Origin: Heterobilharzia americana
Lineage: Eukaryota > Platyhelminthes > Trematoda > Strigeidida > Schistosomatidae
Direction of reading: 5' to 3'
DNA length: 64,000 bases
NCBI GenBank assembly: GCA_944470555.2
Contig: OX104128.1
Coordinates: 46,607,920 to 46,671,919 of the forward strand
Shown: positions 62,337-64,000 of the stretch, piece by piece
How the letters are laid out: each line of letters starts with the position of its first letter
Position numbering within the stretch: position 1 is the first letter of the stretch
Notes under the pieces: model-generated
What the model was told of the DNA's origin: nothing
Databases searched by the model: none
What the model saw: the letters and a program-made list of their open reading frames with translations, nothing else
Made by a program: the position numbers and the translations under genes

Positions 62337-64000
62337 AAGCTGTTCAAACAATTATTTTAACATACTTTGCCATAATTCGTTTGGCTATAGAATAAGAGGG
62401 TCGCCTGTTACCTGCGATTATCAGTGTCTTATACTCGATCTGTTTTGGAAGCCATTTAGTTACACGTTCTCTCAACTTCGACTGCACAAGTAGACTACCT
62501 TTCCCCACGTATTTGTGACCACACAGATTATTTGGGGATCTGCAGCAATACTGTGACAAGTATGCAGATGGTTGCTCATACGGAAAACAAATATTCTTTG
62601 CAAAAAATGAATGCCCCTTTAACAACTATAGTCATAGTCAATGAAGGTTCACAGACAATAACTTACAAGCCTAACTAGTTTGTAATCACCGAAGCATCAT
62701 TATTATAATTCTTATTTGTCCTTTGGGTTCCTAGTGGAACATAGGAATTCAGTAGCACGTCGCCATTTCACTCTCGTCTCTCCAATCTTTACAACCTGGC
62801 TCCACCACTGCCCACAAGCTCTCATTTCTTCCTCACACCATCTCCTCCGTGTCACCCTCACCTCAAATGGCCGACTCGTCGTTTCCCATGTGGGTCCCAC
62901 TCGAGAAACTGGCCTGTCCTGCACCGTGATGTTCCCAATCGGTCTTCTCAGTCTATGTCCAATCCAGTCCATCTCCACTTTCTTCTGCATATTTGTTGGG
63001 CGATAGATTCTTGGTCGGTTCGTTGACAGTCAGCCAGAGTGAGTTCCTTGTTGCTTATCCTCATTATTCTGGCCACCTGATCTGATCTGATCTGATCTTC
63101 AGTATCAGTATCGAGTGAGTGTAGGTGGCAGCTGTTGATGTAATGTATGTCTGTAGTTTGTTGGAAATGCTTTTCGTAATGCGCCAAGTTTCTGAATCAC
63201 CACATAGAAGCACTGACTTAGCATTAATATTGAAAATCTGGATCTTGTTCTTAGTGCTGAATGCAGTAGATCTCCACACTGATTTCAGATTAATAAAGGT
63301 CTGTCTTGCTTTCCCAATCGTGGCGTTGACATCCTCGTCTAGGTCGCCTGTAGTTAGAACGATGCTGCTAACCTATGCAGGTGAAAGAGACTACTTCCGT
63401 TCATGGTGATTGGAGCTTGTTGTCGTGCATCAAATTGTTGGTTTTCGCCTGTACATCTTCGAGTTCGTGTGAAAAGACATTACACATAAATCATCATCGA
63501 CGACGAAATCCAAATCTTCTAAGGTCTTTCCATCCGTCCAGCAAGCATATCCCACTCTTCTCGCTCTTCACAGTCTAATGCATGATCCAGTCGAGTAGAC
63601 CACAATCAGGTAGATGATCGGTGATAGTAGGTGTCAGCCTTGTCTTACTCCTGTCTTCACTTCAAACGCATCACTGAGCTTTCCACTGTGAATCACCTGG
63701 CATGCGGTATCTTCATATAGCAGTAGAATGAAGTTGATAAAGATTTGTGGCACTAGACACGTAGTGTTGAAGCAGCTGCCTGCAAAATTACTTCTCAGTC
63801 GACGCTGTTGAAGGCCTTATCGAAGTGGATAAATTTGAGGAAGGGAGTTGACCACTATTCTATACTCTGTTCCATGATGATGCGTAGTGTAGCGTTGAAA
63901 TTTGATCCGCACATGATTTGCACTTCCTGAATCCAGAGCGATTTTAAGTCTCTCTATGATGATGCGGCCTAATATTTTGCTTGGGTGAACAGAGGTGGAG
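62337..64000. repeat. Inverted duplication, right arm (runs off the window)
   Basis: Partner of 53756-55425. Contains 360 bp of PLE GIY-YIG flank (62337-62699) and the RTE 3' part. It continues past 64000, so its true length is unknown. Confidence 0.93.
62700..64000 (-). mobile_element. RTE-like retrotransposon, duplicate of copy A, cut by the window end
   Basis: Tail at 62700-62740, C-terminal region KKVEMDWIGHRLRRP (62990-62945), (AGATC)4, shared deletion near 63420-63440, and RT sequence to 64000. It shares its insertion junction with copy A, so it arose by duplication rather than by transposition. Broken frames. Confidence 0.88.

Noticed and set aside
1..64000. CRISPR arrays, operons, phage or defence systems, rRNA and tRNA genes
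   Set aside because: None seen. The introns, PLEs and RTEs show a eukaryotic nuclear sequence; the tRNA-like parts are SINE heads.

Overview
The window looks like AT-rich nuclear DNA from a trematode flatworm, most likely a Schistosoma blood fluke. Three things suggest this. It is crowded with Penelope-like elements (PLEs) carrying GIY-YIG ends. It has RTE-clade non-LTR retrotransposons resembling the schistosome SR2/Perere families. It also has short repeats with decayed hammerhead-ribozyme cores like the schistosome Sm-alpha family. I see no rRNA, tRNA, CRISPR array or bacterial-style operon. The species cannot be fixed from sequence alone.

The one host gene I can support is the 3' half of a nicotinic acetylcholine receptor (Cys-loop channel) subunit on the minus strand. 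It has three exons: 56473-56591 (end of TM2-TM3 linker and TM3), 37752-37971 (start of the cytoplasmic loop) and 34778-35907 (rest of a very long loop, MA helix, TM4, stop). Splice sites and codon phases agree across both junctions. The upstream exons (ligand-binding domain, TM1, TM2) were not found and probably lie beyond 64000. The 18.5-kb intron between the first two exons is filled with transposons.

Layout: 1-2290 no gene. 2290-5430 a minus-strand PLE split by a truncated RTE. 5431-10780 no gene. 10780-12990 a truncated RTE, then a folded-back PLE end containing an 87-bp RTE stub. 12990-23560 mostly unassigned DNA with dispersed repeats and a candidate solo LTR. 23560-25216 a decayed plus-strand PLE. 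26172-29576 a 913-bp near-perfect inverted repeat built from PLE pieces around a PLE reverse-transcriptase remnant. 30000-34700 no gene apart from SINE-like repeats. 34778-56591 the receptor gene, whose long intron holds one truncated RTE and two near-full-length RTE copies with target-site duplications. 56600-64000 PLE and SINE remnants and one arm of a 1.67-kb inverted duplication.

No retroelement copy has an intact open reading frame. The history is layered: old PLE and SINE remnants, later RTE insertions into them, then local duplications and inversions. The most notable structures are the PLE palindrome, the inverted duplication around a receptor exon, and five loci where hammerhead SINE-like repeats are joined head-to-head.
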